From contig QHWT01000043.1 in NCBI GenBank assembly GCA_003222675.1, forward strand, positions 124,001 through 188,000: 64,000 nt of DNA, given 5' to 3'. Position 1 is the stretch's first letter. Each line of letters begins with the position of its first letter. A program made the translations under genes and the position numbers. Source of the DNA: Acidobacteriota bacterium. GTDB taxonomy: Bacteria > Acidobacteriota > Vicinamibacteria > Vicinamibacterales > 2-12-FULL-66-21. Positions 26,113-35,720 of the stretch are shown in pieces. The notes under the pieces are model-generated. The model did no database searches. It saw nothing but the letters and a program-made list of their open reading frames with translations, and was not told the origin of the DNA.

Positions 26113-26388
26113 GGGATCAGCCATCAGCCACCAGCTGCCAGCCATCAGCTACCAGCCATCAGCTACCAGCCGTCAGCTACCAGCCGTCAGCTACCAGCCG
26201 TCAGCTACCAGCCATCAGCCACCAGCTGCCAGCCATCAGCTACCAGCCATCAGCTACCAGCCGTCAGCTACCAGCCGTCAGCTACCAGCCATCAGCTACC
26301 AGCCATCAGCTACCAAGCAGCCGCCAGCCGTCAGCTCCAAGCTGGAAGCTGGAGGCTGGAGGCTGGAGGCTGGAGGCTGGAAGCTGTA
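26113..26388. repeat. large 7-base-period repeat array (TACCAGC/CATCAGC/CGTCAGC)
   Basis: About 39 heptamers of the form NNYCAGC follow the folK stop. Alternating TACCAGC with CATCAGC or CGTCAGC creates a 14-base sub-period, and the block CATCAGC-CACCAGC-TGCCAGC recurs about 100 bases apart, a higher-order repeat. The last seven or so units switch to TGGAGGC/TGGAAGC, close to the reverse complement type. There are no spacers of the CRISPR kind. Confidence 0.9.
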
Positions 26389-26394
26389 GAGTTC

Positions 26395-26871
26395 CTACGT
26401 CGTCTTCTTATAAACGACTTTCCGAGCCCCCATCGGCGTCTTGTTTTCGGCCGTCAGCGTTCCGTCCGCGTTGAGCGAATACGTCACGCTGGTCGTGAAC
26501 GGCGTGCCATCCTGCCCTCTTCGCAGCGTCTCGATGATGATCTTGTCTCCATCCCAGTGCGCCCTGGCCTTGGCGATCATCTGACCGAACGTGATTTCCT
26601 GCTCGCTGCCATCGAGCTTATAAGTGCGGGTCTGCATCCCCTGGCGTCCTTGATTCTCGATGGAGATCGAATCCGGCGTCTGCTTGATAGTGAGCGGGCC
26701 CATCATGCCACCGCCAGTTCCGCGGCCGCCACCGCCGCCGGGCGCCGGCGCGGGATCGCTCTTCTCGGTGTCGACCGTCCAGGTGCCGGAGAAGTCCGGC
26801 TTCTTCTGCGCGTAGCCGCTCACGGCCAGCGCGACGACGAGAGCCGCCGCCATTCCGAGCTTCCGCTTCAT
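26395..26871 (-). CDS. secreted lipocalin-like hypothetical protein (158 aa)
   Basis: A signal peptide (MKRKLGMAAALVVALAVSGY) is followed by KPDFSGTWTVDTEKSDP, a start common to many acidobacterial secreted beta-barrel proteins, then a Gly-rich linker and a beta-strand-rich domain (YKLDGSEQEITFG, ITFGQMIAKARAHWDGDKII). AAAGGAG lies 9 bases before the ATG. It follows the MacB permease gene on the same strand with 144 bases between, including a GC-rich hairpin at 26892-26917. Function unknown. Confidence 0.8.
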   Translation of the reverse strand: MKRKLGMAAALVVALAVSGYAQKKPDFSGTWTVDTEKSDPAPAPGGGGGRGTGGGMMGPLTIKQTPDSISIENQGRQGMQTRTYKLDGSEQEITFGQMIAKARAHWDGDKIIIETLRRGQDGTPFTTSVTYSLNADGTLTAENKTPMGARKVVYKKTT

Positions 26872-26891
26872 GCACTGACTCCTTTTTCAAA

Positions 26892-26917
26892 TGCGCGTGG
26901 GCCCAACCCCCCACGCG
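26892..26917. repeat. GC-rich hairpin GCGCGTGGG/CCCACGCGC
   Basis: The 9-bp arms at 26892-26900 and 26909-26917 can form a stable stem with an 8-base loop. It sits between the MacB permease and the secreted protein gene. No T-run follows on the transcribed strand, so it is not a textbook rho-independent terminator; it could stabilise the upstream mRNA end. Confidence 0.5.
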
Positions 26918-27015
26918 CTCGACCTCGGCGCTGCGCCTTGGGCGCAGTGCCCTCCGGCGCCCCGGTCGGGTCGCAGGCGCTCTGAGCAAGAACGGATGAC
27001 GGACATTGAAGCGCG

Positions 27016-28230
<1,215 letters not shown>

Positions 28231-28237
28231 AAGAGCC

Positions 28238-29038
28238 TCAGCTCGAGACCGGCGCGTGGCTGCCGGCCACGACGTCGTGGGCCGTGTCCTCATCCGGCGG
28301 TGGCATGAGCTTCAATTCCTCGACGGCCATGCGGCGGTTCGTGACCTGCTGATCGAGTTGAATCCTGCCGTCGCGGAAGCGGACCAGCCGCGTCCCATGC
28401 TCGGCGATGTCGATCTCGTGCGTGATCAGGACAACGGTGATCCCGCGCTCGATGTTGAGACGCTGGAATATGTCCATGACTTCGACGCTCGTTCGCGTAT
28501 CGAGATTGCCGGTCGGTTCGTCCGCGAGGAGGATCGAGGGTTCGTTGATCAACGCGCGCGCGATCGCGACGCGCTGCTGCTGCCCGCCCGACAGCTGATT
28601 GGGATAGTGGTCCATACGCTTGCCAAGGCCCACGATCTCGAGCACTTCCTTCGCGCGGCGATGCCGCTCGGCCGTCTTCATCCGGCTGCCGCCGTCGTAG
28701 AGCAACGGCAACTCCACGTTGTCGAGTGCGGTCGTGCGCGACAGGAGATTGAATCCCTGGAACACGAATCCGATCTTCTTGTTGCGCACCGCCGCCAGCT
28801 CGTCCTTCGACAGCTTGGAGACGTCCTTACCATCGAGGAAGTACTGGCCGCTCGTCGGACGATCCAGGCAGCCGATGATGTGCATGAACGTCGATTTGCC
28901 GGAGCCCGACGGTCCGGTGACGCACACGAACTCGCCGTGGCGGACCTCCAGGGATGCTCCCCGGAGCGCGCGCACTTCGATGTCGCCGACCTGGTAGGTC
29001 TTGGTCAGGTCGCGAACGGAGATGACCACGTCGTTCAT
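28238..29038 (-). CDS. MacB-type ABC transporter ATP-binding protein
   Basis: The start is ATG 29038 (MNDVVISVRDLTKTYQVG). The 266 residues contain Walker [11 protein letters not shown]-loop FVFQGFNLLSRTTALDNV, signature [15 protein letters not shown], Walker [14 protein letters not shown] and the switch His (VLITHE). About 35 extra residues at the C-terminus (MAVEELKLMPPPDEDTAHD) extend past the domain. It powers the downstream MacB-type permease. The start codon overlaps an out-of-frame stop of the damaged MacA reading frame. Confidence 0.94.
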   Translation of the reverse strand: MNDVVISVRDLTKTYQVGDIEVRALRGASLEVRHGEFVCVTGPSGSGKSTFMHIIGCLDRPTSGQYFLDGKDVSKLSKDELAAVRNKKIGFVFQGFNLLSRTTALDNVELPLLYDGGSRMKTAERHRRAKEVLEIVGLGKRMDHYPNQLSGGQQQRVAIARALINEPSILLADEPTGNLDTRTSVEVMDIFQRLNIERGITVVLITHEIDIAEHGTRLVRFRDGRIQLDQQVTNRRMAVEELKLMPPPDEDTAHDVVAGSHAPVSS

Positions 29039-29114
29039 TGATTGATGCTCCGCGGTTCGGCCGGAGCCGGGTTCCACGTAATTCTTCGTGGTCCGGCTGA
29101 AGCGCCCCACGGAT

Positions 29115-30963
29115 TTACCCGCGACCGCCTCGGCCGCCGCCCCCAAATCCGCCCGGACCACCAGGACGTCCCGGCTGCTGCAGCAGCGGGTTGCCAGTCG
29201 TGTTGCCTCCCGGACGCTGCGTCGGTTCGGCGCCGGTCACGATATTCGTGACGACCTCGGTACCCGGCTGAATCTCGTTGCCGTCGAGGATGTCGGTGTA
29301 GGTACCGTCGGAGATTGTAGAGCCACGCGCGGCCACGCGTCTCCACCGTCGGCAGGGGACCGAAGAGCGAGTCGATCGTGGACGCGCCGGTCGACGTCAT
29401 CGACCGCGAGCTCTTCGCGGCCTGCTGCTGTCCGCGCTGCGGCGTGCGATTGCCGGCATCCGCGTTCTGCGGATTCTGTCCGGGGCCGCCCTGGGCGTTT
29501 CCTTGACCCTGGCCGCCGCCGGAGCCCCCCTGCGCCTGGCGCTCGCGCATGCGCTGCTCGAACGCGGCGCGCTCCTCGGGCGTCATCTGCGCGAGGCGCT
29601 CCTCCATGCGACGCCGGCGCTCTTCCGGATCCATGTTGCCGCCGCGTCCGCCGGCGACGTCACCACCGCCGCGCTGGAACGCGCTCCCGCCATCCTGCGC
29701 GGCCGCGCTGCCCTGCGCACGCGGCTGTCCCTGCTGATCACCGGGGCGATTGCTTCCGCTCGCGTTCTGGCCGGCCGTTGCTGTGCCGCGCGGACTCTGC
29801 GTTTCCCCCTGCGCGGCCGCCGCTTGACCGGCCGTCGCCGTGCCAGGCGGTTGTGGCGCCTGACCCGGCCGTGCCGGCGTGGAGCGGACGGGCTGACCCG
29901 GCTGGCCCGCCTGGGCGTTCCCGCGTCCTCCGCGGCCAAAGCCGCCACGTCCGCCGCCAAGCGCGCGCTCGATGTCGGGCGTGATTTCCTGGTTGAGCGC
30001 GACGAAGGTGTCGCGCGTCGGTCGGAAGCGCAGCGCCGCGTTGGGGACGCGGAGGACGTTCGACTTGCGGGCGATCTCGATGTTCACGTTCGCCGTCATG
30101 CCCGGCTTGAGCCTCAAGTCCGGGTTCGGAACGTCAATGAGGGTCGAGTAGGTGACCACGTTCTGCACCGTCGTGGGATTGAGACGCACCTGGTGCACCG
30201 TCCCAATGAATTGGTCTGTGGGGTACGCGTCGACCCGGAAGTGAACCGTCTGCCCCGGACGCATCCGTCCCACATCGGACTCGTCGATATTCGCGTTGAC
30301 CTGCATCTTCGTGAGGTCCGCGGCAATCACGAACAGCGTCGGCGCCTGCATGCTCGCGGCAACGGTCTGTCCGCGATCCACGTTGCGGGAGATGACGATG
30401 CCGTCGATGGGCGCCGTGATGATGGTGTGGCCAAGGTCGACCGCCGCCTTGTTCACGGCGGCTTTCGCCTGCACGATCTGCGACTCCGTCGAGCGGAGCT
30501 GCGCCGCTGCCTGCTTCGCCGTTGCGTCCGCGGCATCGAGATCCGCCTTGGGAAGAAGGTTGCGTGCGGCCAGCTCGCGCGCGCGCGACAGCTTCGTCTC
30601 GGCATCGAACACCGCGACTTTCTGTCGCTCGAGGTTCGCTTCCGCGTTCACGAGGTTCGCCTTCGCGGTTTCGACCTGCGTCTGCAGGATCGAGGGATCG
30701 AGCCGCGCGATGACCTGCCCCTTCTTCACGATCGAGTTGAAGTCGGCGTACATCTCGTCGACGGTGCCCGACACCTGCGTGCCGACCTGCACGGTCGTGA
30801 CCGCCTGCAAGGTGCCGGTCGCGCCGACCTGGTCGACTACATCACCGCGCGAGATCTGCAGCGTCGTGACCGTTGGCTCGGGCCCGCCGCGCCGCACGTA
30901 ATAGGCGGCGCCTACAGCTCCGATCGCAATGAGGACGATGATGATCGTGATCAGTTTCTTCAT
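29115..30963 (-). pseudogene. macA: MacA-like periplasmic adaptor gene, frameshifted near its 3' end
   Basis: Residues 1-300 are a standard HlyD/MacA adaptor: membrane anchor (LITIIIVLIAIGAVGAAYYV), barrel-lipoyl segments (VDQVGATGTLQ, TIITAPIDGIVISRNVDRG) and a coiled-coil hairpin. A long low-complexity Gly/Gln/Pro/Arg-rich insert follows (about 340-530). At 29313-29322 the frame breaks after TRGRAWLYN; the expected C-terminal domain continues in another frame as ISDGTYTDILDGNEIQPGTE and ends GGGGRGGRG at 29115. The residues normally linking the two (the K-Q-L-x-P-V-x-V-R-L-G strand region) are missing. Without correction the protein ends in about 95 unrelated residues, running to 29035. Confidence 0.82.
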
Positions 30964-31007
30964 GACTGTGCGTCGTGTGCGTGAATGAGTTCTGGCCTGC
31001 GGCGCTC

Positions 31008-32807
31008 TTACAGTCCACCGCCGCCCGTGACGCCCGGAATCACGATGCCTGTGCCGCTGGTAGCCCCTGTGCCCGTCGTTGTACCGGTGCCGCTGGTCGT
31101 GCCTGTGGGTGTCGTGGTTCCGCCGCCCGTGACTGCGGCGCCGATGCCGCGGGTGCCGGTGGTCTGCGCCGTCTCGAAGTTCACGAGCGCCTTGCGGTAG
31201 TTGAGAATCGCGCGAAGCTCGTTGTTCTGCGCATCGGCGAAATCGCGCTGCGCCTGGACCACTTCGTAGTTCGTGCTCATGCCCACTTCGAACTTGCTCT
31301 GCGCGGCATCGAGCCGGCGCTGGCCGAGCTCACGCGCGACGCCGGTCGCCTGCACGCTCTCGAGCGAGCTCTGCACCGTCAGGGCGGCGTTCGCAACGTC
31401 GGTCGCGATTTGCAGCTCGAGGGCCTTCAGGTTCGCCTGCGACTGATCGAGCGCCAGCTTCGACCGGGCCACGTTGGCTTCCTGTGCGCTGGTGCCGAGT
31501 GGATAGGCAAAGGTGAAGCCCACTGTGAACTGCGGCGCGTCGAGGCCGAGAATATTGCGGATCGCATCGACGTACCCCGACTGGACCTGCGGCTGGCTCA
31601 CGATCTGGCCGGTAATCGGATCGCGCGCGGTCGGCGTGAAGGGTCCGCCAAGGCCCGCCAGGCCATAGTTTGCCGTCAGGTTCAGCTGCGGACGCGTCGT
31701 GTCTACCTGGCTCTGGAGGTTGATGTCGCTGATCTTCAGATTGTTCTTGGATTGTTGCAGATCCGTCCGTTCTCGCAGCGCGCGCGTCACGGCTGCCTCC
31801 ATGTTGATTGGTTCAGGCGTGGACGGCGGACGATCCACTGGATTGATGGACGAAGTCCAGAGTGGGTCGTCGGTGCCGCTGACGATCAGGCGCTTCAACG
31901 CGAGCTCCGACGTGCGCACGGTCGCCTGCGCCTGGACCAGTGCCTGCCGGCGGTTGGCTTGTTCGGCCTGCGCGGTGACCACGTCAATGGGTGCGAGCGT
32001 GCCGATCTCGACGCGCGCCTGGTTGTCCTGCACGAGACGCGAGGACAAATCGACGGAGTCCTGCGCCGCTTCGACGGCCTGGATTGCGAACACGAGATCC
32101 CAGTACGCATTTCGCACGTTGGCCTGTGTGGACACAGTCGTGGCCTGCAGGGTGATCTCGTCGTTCTGCTGGCTGATGCGATTGGTCTTCAGCGCGGCGC
32201 GTGTCGCGTCGATCTTGAATCCGCGCAGGAGCGGCTGCGTCACGTTGAACGTCAGGTTCGACCGAAATTGCGGATTGCGGAGGTTCGTCGAACTCTGCTG
32301 TGCCGCCCGGCTGTTTGTCCAGCCGACCGTATAATTGCCGCCCCCTCTGTACAGGCTCTGCGCGATGCCCGCAGTCCAGTTCTCCGTCATGCTGGTCGTG
32401 ATGTTCGTGATGCCCTGTGTGGTCTGTGAGGGCAGCGTGCTCACGCGGGAGTTGTTTGCCGACGACGTCAAGTTGACTCGATAGTTGGCTTCGAGCGCAG
32501 CGATCGTGAAGTCGGTCAGACGCGGCGTGATGCGCGCGACGCCGATGTCGATGTTCTTGTCGGCCCCACGCTGCACGGCGTCCTGAATCGTCAGGTCGAC
32601 GCGCGGGCCTGGAGTCGTGAACGGCGTGCGCTGTCCGGCGGGCGCCTGCGGCACCGGCTGCACCTGTTGCAGCGCCTGTTGAACGAGCTCACGCACGCGC
32701 GCAGGATCGAGTTCGGTGTCTTTTTGTTTCTGCGCAAACGCCGGCGGCGCCGCCGCCAGCGCGACGACGAGGCCTGCGGCTGCCGTCATCAGTACGTTCT
32801 TCCTCAC
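31008..32807 (-). CDS. TolC-family outer membrane efflux protein
   Basis: The 599-residue protein has a signal peptide (MTAAAGLVVALAAAPPAFAQ) and two copies of the outer membrane efflux repeat (about 130-330 and 350-570) with the long coiled-coil helices of TolC (LAPIDVVTAQAEQANRRQAL, VGMSTNYEVVQAQRDFADAQ). The C-terminal 45 residues are a Gly/Thr-rich tail (TTTPTGTTSGTGTTTGTGAT). It should form the outer membrane duct of the MacAB-type pump encoded next, starting 45 bases after its own stop. Confidence 0.93.
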   Translation of the reverse strand: MRKNVLMTAAAGLVVALAAAPPAFAQKQKDTELDPARVRELVQQALQQVQPVPQAPAGQRTPFTTPGPRVDLTIQDAVQRGADKNIDIGVARITPRLTDFTIAALEANYRVNLTSSANNSRVSTLPSQTTQGITNITTSMTENWTAGIAQSLYRGGGNYTVGWTNSRAAQQSSTNLRNPQFRSNLTFNVTQPLLRGFKIDATRAALKTNRISQQNDEITLQATTVSTQANVRNAYWDLVFAIQAVEAAQDSVDLSSRLVQDNQARVEIGTLAPIDVVTAQAEQANRRQALVQAQATVRTSELALKRLIVSGTDDPLWTSSINPVDRPPSTPEPINMEAAVTRALRERTDLQQSKNNLKISDINLQSQVDTTRPQLNLTANYGLAGLGGPFTPTARDPITGQIVSQPQVQSGYVDAIRNILGLDAPQFTVGFTFAYPLGTSAQEANVARSKLALDQSQANLKALELQIATDVANAALTVQSSLESVQATGVARELGQRRLDAAQSKFEVGMSTNYEVVQAQRDFADAQNNELRAILNYRKALVNFETAQTTGTRGIGAAVTGGGTTTPTGTTSGTGTTTGTGATSGTGIVIPGVTGGGGL

Positions 32808-32857
32808 GAGACCCTCCAGAACAAATACAAGTGCTGAACGAATATGTTTGATGGAAT

Positions 32858-33361
32858 CTAATGGCGGCGATCCGGTGGTCCGGACCCGCGGCGGCTGCTC
32901 TCACGCTTGTCGTGCAGCGCCTTGAGCTTGATCCGCTGGTCGGGCGTCAGCACGCGGTTCATGCGATATAGCATCAGCACGCGCGCCTTGTTGGCTTCGG
33001 TGCGCGTGCTCTCCACCTTGTCGACGTGCGCCATCACCGCCGCTTCGTCGGCCGCGTCGCGGATCATTTGCGACATCGTTTCTTCGAGTTGATCGAGCCG
33101 TTCGCGAAGCTCCTTCAACCGCGGAAACGTGTTCTGCCAGATCTGCTCGATCGCGGCGGACTGCGGGTCCGTTATGCCGAGCTCGGTACGCTCGGGCTCG
33201 TCGGCCCACCAGCGCGGTGGATGACGATCTTGCCCGCCGGGCTTTGAGCCGGGTGTCTGAGCGTATCCGGACTCCGCTGGACGTTCGCAGGCATCTGCCG
33301 CGACGTTGAACGTCGGGATCAGAAGGAGGGCCGCAAGAGCCCACGAGGGGTGGCGTGCCAT
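32858..33361 (-). CDS. Spy/CpxP-like periplasmic protein
   Basis: The 167-residue product starts with a signal peptide (WALAALLLIPTFNVAADA). The mature helical part contains two segments reminiscent of the LTxxQ motif of Spy/CpxP chaperones (LGITDPQSAAIEQIWQNTFP and RVLTPDQRIKLKALHDKRES). Such proteins sense or buffer envelope stress and metal load. It is the first gene before tolC-macA-macB on the same strand, which suggests the pump responds to envelope damage or metals. The C-terminus is Arg-rich. Confidence 0.85.
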   Translation of the reverse strand: MARHPSWALAALLLIPTFNVAADACERPAESGYAQTPGSKPGGQDRHPPRWWADEPERTELGITDPQSAAIEQIWQNTFPRLKELRERLDQLEETMSQMIRDAADEAAVMAHVDKVESTRTEANKARVLMLYRMNRVLTPDQRIKLKALHDKRESSRRGSGPPDRRH

Positions 33362-33499
33362 CGAAATTGTCAGTCTCCAGTGGAACTACAGCGGCTATTA
33401 CGACTCGCGGCAAGCGGCCGTTTACCCCGGATGGGTAGCCGACTGCTCAGGACCGAACTGATGCGGCGGCGTAACTACATTGCCTGACAGTGTTTGCGG

Positions 33500-33514
33500 T
33501 GGCATATGCATTGC
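33500..33514 (+). promoter_or_regulatory. sigma-54-like promoter
   Basis: The bases TGGCATATGCATTGC have GG and GC ten bases apart and TGGCA and TTGC in register with the -24/-12 consensus. Transcription would start near 33526, about 50 bases before the ATG of the small membrane protein gene at 33575. This is a consensus match by eye only. Confidence 0.5.
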
Positions 33515-33574
33515 CTTGCAAATGATGTCGGCGATGGGGCCGATGCGACGCAGGAGACGGACGTGCGCGGAGCA

Positions 33575-33841
33575 ATGATTGGCTGGCTCGTCGTGGCGGC
33601 GCTGCTGGTTGGACTCAGCATAGGACGCGCGTCAGACCGCGATGAAACCGTCGTGACCGCGCAGGTTAGCTCCGCTGAACACGAGACGGAAGAAGGTTAC
33701 TTCTCGCTCGGTCCCGACGCCACGGTCCTGGCCAAGCCCGGCACGGATCTGTATCGATTTCTCGCCCGCCAGAACGGTCACAAAGTGCGCATAACGCTGA
33801 CCTTAGTCGGCGGTCAGGAGCTTTCTCGACTGGAAAGATAA
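33575..33841 (+). CDS. small membrane-anchored hypothetical protein (88 aa)
   Basis: The start ATG 33575 gives MIGWLVVAALLVGLSIG, an N-terminal signal anchor. A short acidic stretch (AEHETEEGYFSLG) and a beta-rich segment (LYRFLARQNGHKVRITLTLV) follow. An earlier in-frame ATG at 33494 lies inside the sigma-54-like promoter, so the shorter form is preferred. The family is not recognised. The gene is isolated and converges on ispH, with two palindromes between them. Confidence 0.6.
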   Translation: MIGWLVVAALLVGLSIGRASDRDETVVTAQVSSAEHETEEGYFSLGPDATVLAKPGTDLYRFLARQNGHKVRITLTLVGGQELSRLER

Positions 33842-33871
33842 GGGCTCATCGCTTAAGTCTTGCCTCAGGGC

Positions 33872-33930
33872 GCCGGGTCTAAAGACCCGGCCTACGGGGG
33901 AGTGAGTGTAGGGCGGACCCTCAGGTCCGC
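33872..33930. terminator. two palindromes between converging genes (GCCGGGTCT-type and GCGGACC-type)
   Basis: GCCGGGTCT/AGACCCGGC (33872-33891) and GCGGACC/GGTCCGC (33913-33930) can each form a strong hairpin between two converging genes, so bidirectional termination is possible although there are no T-runs. The first belongs to a repeated family that also occurs at 49029-49048 and 61617-61636, with a related member at 61576-61595. Confidence 0.5.
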
Positions 33931-33933
33931 TGT

Positions 33934-35110
33934 TCATGAACCCTGAGCCGCGAACTGTTCCAACGTCTCGATCACCTGCCCGACGATGTTGTTGGGCGTC
34001 GAAGCGCCGGCAGTCAGTCCTACCCTGAGGCGCCCTTGCGGCAGCCAGTCACTCGACAGCGTTTCCCGGGCGTTCGCCGTTGATGGCGCGCCGATTGGCC
34101 GGTGCCTGATTTCGGTCGGGGAGACGAGGCACTCCGGATCGGCGATGTGATATGTCTGCACGCGCGCGGCGCAGATACGCGCGAGATATCACGATGACCA
34201 GGTCGACCGGCTTCTCACGCAACAACGCGAGGACGGCGTCCTGCCGGTCCTGCGTGGCGCTGCAGATGGTGTCGAATGTGCGGAAGTGCTCCGCCGTGTG
34301 CGCTTCGCCATACCTGGCGCGCATCGCGCGGCCGAACATCTCCCCGATCTCCAGCGACTCCGACATCAACATCGTCGTCTGGTTGGCGCAGCCGATGCGA
34401 ATGAGATCGGTGTCGGGATCGAAGCCGGGAGATACCGCGTCGCCGAAACGCGCGAGAAAGGTGCCGCGATCGCCGCGGTGCTCGATATAGTCGCACACGA
34501 TTGCCGCTTCGTCGCGATCCAGCACGATCAAGTAGCGTCCCTGCGGAAACTTCAGCGCCTGCGATGCGGTCGCGCGCGTCTCCTCGTGACGCACCTTGCC
34601 GTGGATAATGGCGGTGTAGCCGTCCTGCGCATAGCGCACCACGTTCTTCCAGACGTTGAGCACGGACCCGCATGTCGTATCCACAAGCGTGCAGCCCTGC
34701 GCCGTCAGCCGAAGCATTTCCTCGACCGTCACGCCGAAGGCAGGCAGAATCACGACGTCGTCGGGCCCGAGTCGATGGGTCCGTTCGACGGAGTCCGTGA
34801 GAAACCTGATGCCGGCCGCGCGCAGCCGATCGTTGACGTGCGGGTTGTGGATGATTTCGCCGGTGAGGAACACGCGCTGGCCCCGGAAGCGAGCGCGCGC
34901 CTGGTACGCATAGTCGACCGCGCGATCGACGCCGTAGCAGAAGCCGAATTCACGCGCGAGGTGCACCGTGAGGCGGCCGGCGACGTGACGGAAATCCGAA
35001 GTACGGACCTGGTCGACGAGCTTGCTGTGATAAGCAGCGGCGAGTTCTCCGGCGACGGCCTCTTTCATGTCGAGGCCCTTCCGGAAGATCAATGGTCGGG
35101 TATTGCTCAC
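33934..35110 (-). pseudogene. ispH: ispH (4-hydroxy-3-methylbut-2-enyl diphosphate reductase), frame-broken near the 3' end
   Basis: The first frame, from 35110, carries the long (cyanobacterial/plant-type) IspH with the iron-sulfur cysteines in FGFCYGVDRA, DTTCGSVLNVW and DTICSATQDRQ. After KPVDLVIVI the frame shifts near 34184-34190; the correct sequence resumes in another frame as LARICAARVQTYHIADPE and runs to 33934 (GLTAGASTPNNIVGQVIETL). The missing stretch is the G-G-x-N-S-S-N-T segment that binds the substrate diphosphate. IspH makes IPP/DMAPP in the MEP pathway and is normally essential, so an assembly error or a second gene copy must be considered. Confidence 0.85.
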
Positions 35111-35111
35111 G

Positions 35112-35720
35112 TCAGCGGGAACGGTCCACCAAATCCCGCGCGTGCGGTGTCATATCCTCGAGCGGCAGCAACGCGCTGCTGACGCGCGGGCGCGAGAAGG
35201 CGTCGGCGTCCGAGAGGAAATCATCCTCGCTCGTCAGCACGGCCGACGTGACGGCGGCGTTCGCGCGCGCGGCCGTCGTGACCGCCAGCTGCGAGACCGG
35301 CGCGGACACGCGCGCCGTGCGCTCGACCGTCCGATGGATGTCGAGGACCTGACCGAGGCCAACGCCGGCAATCAATCCGGCGGCGGCGGCCACGGTGACC
35401 CAGCGGCGGACGTGCGAGTGGCCGCTGATCACCGCGCGGGCGGCCTTCGGGAAGGCAAGGACGCGCGCAGGATGCTCCATGGCTTCGAGGCGACGGGTGA
35501 TCTGAGCCTGCTGGGCCGCCATGCGCTCGATCGGAAATGCCGCATCGGCGTCGACGCGCAGCTCGTCGCCGATGCCGAGCACCCAGCGATCGAATTCTTC
35601 GAAGCGAGCGCGACAGGTCGCGCACGCTTCGAGGTGCGGATGGCCTCCAGCGGTCGTCCACAGGCGAGCGAACTCACGATCGCTGAGATGTCCGCGGCCG
35701 AGGCGTTCAAGAAGTGACAC
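35112..35720 (-). CDS. membrane anti-sigma factor (zinc-finger type)
   Basis: The 202-residue product, from GTG 35720, overlaps the ECF sigma stop by 14 bases. Residues 10-45 hold a zinc-binding region with H-x3-C-x2-C (HLEACATCRARFEEFDRW). A transmembrane helix lies at about 105-125 (VTVAAAAGLIAGVGLGQVL), followed by an outer domain of about 75 residues. It should hold the adjacent ECF sigma factor at the membrane. The gene ends immediately before the ispH start (35110). Confidence 0.82.
   Translation of the reverse strand: MSLLERLGRGHLSDREFARLWTTAGGHPHLEACATCRARFEEFDRWVLGIGDELRVDADAAFPIERMAAQQAQITRRLEAMEHPARVLAFPKAARAVISGHSHVRRWVTVAAAAGLIAGVGLGQVLDIHRTVERTARVSAPVSQLAVTTAARANAAVTSAVLTSEDDFLSDADAFSRPRVSSALLPLEDMTPHARDLVDRSR

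Noticed and set aside
26113-26388. Possible CRISPR array
   Set aside because: The repetition has a period of 7 and 14 bases with no unique spacers of 25-40 bases and no cas gene nearby.
29503-30984. Long plus-strand frame opposite macA
   Set aside because: The minus strand encodes a clear HlyD/MacA adaptor there; the plus-strand product is compositionally biased and matches nothing.
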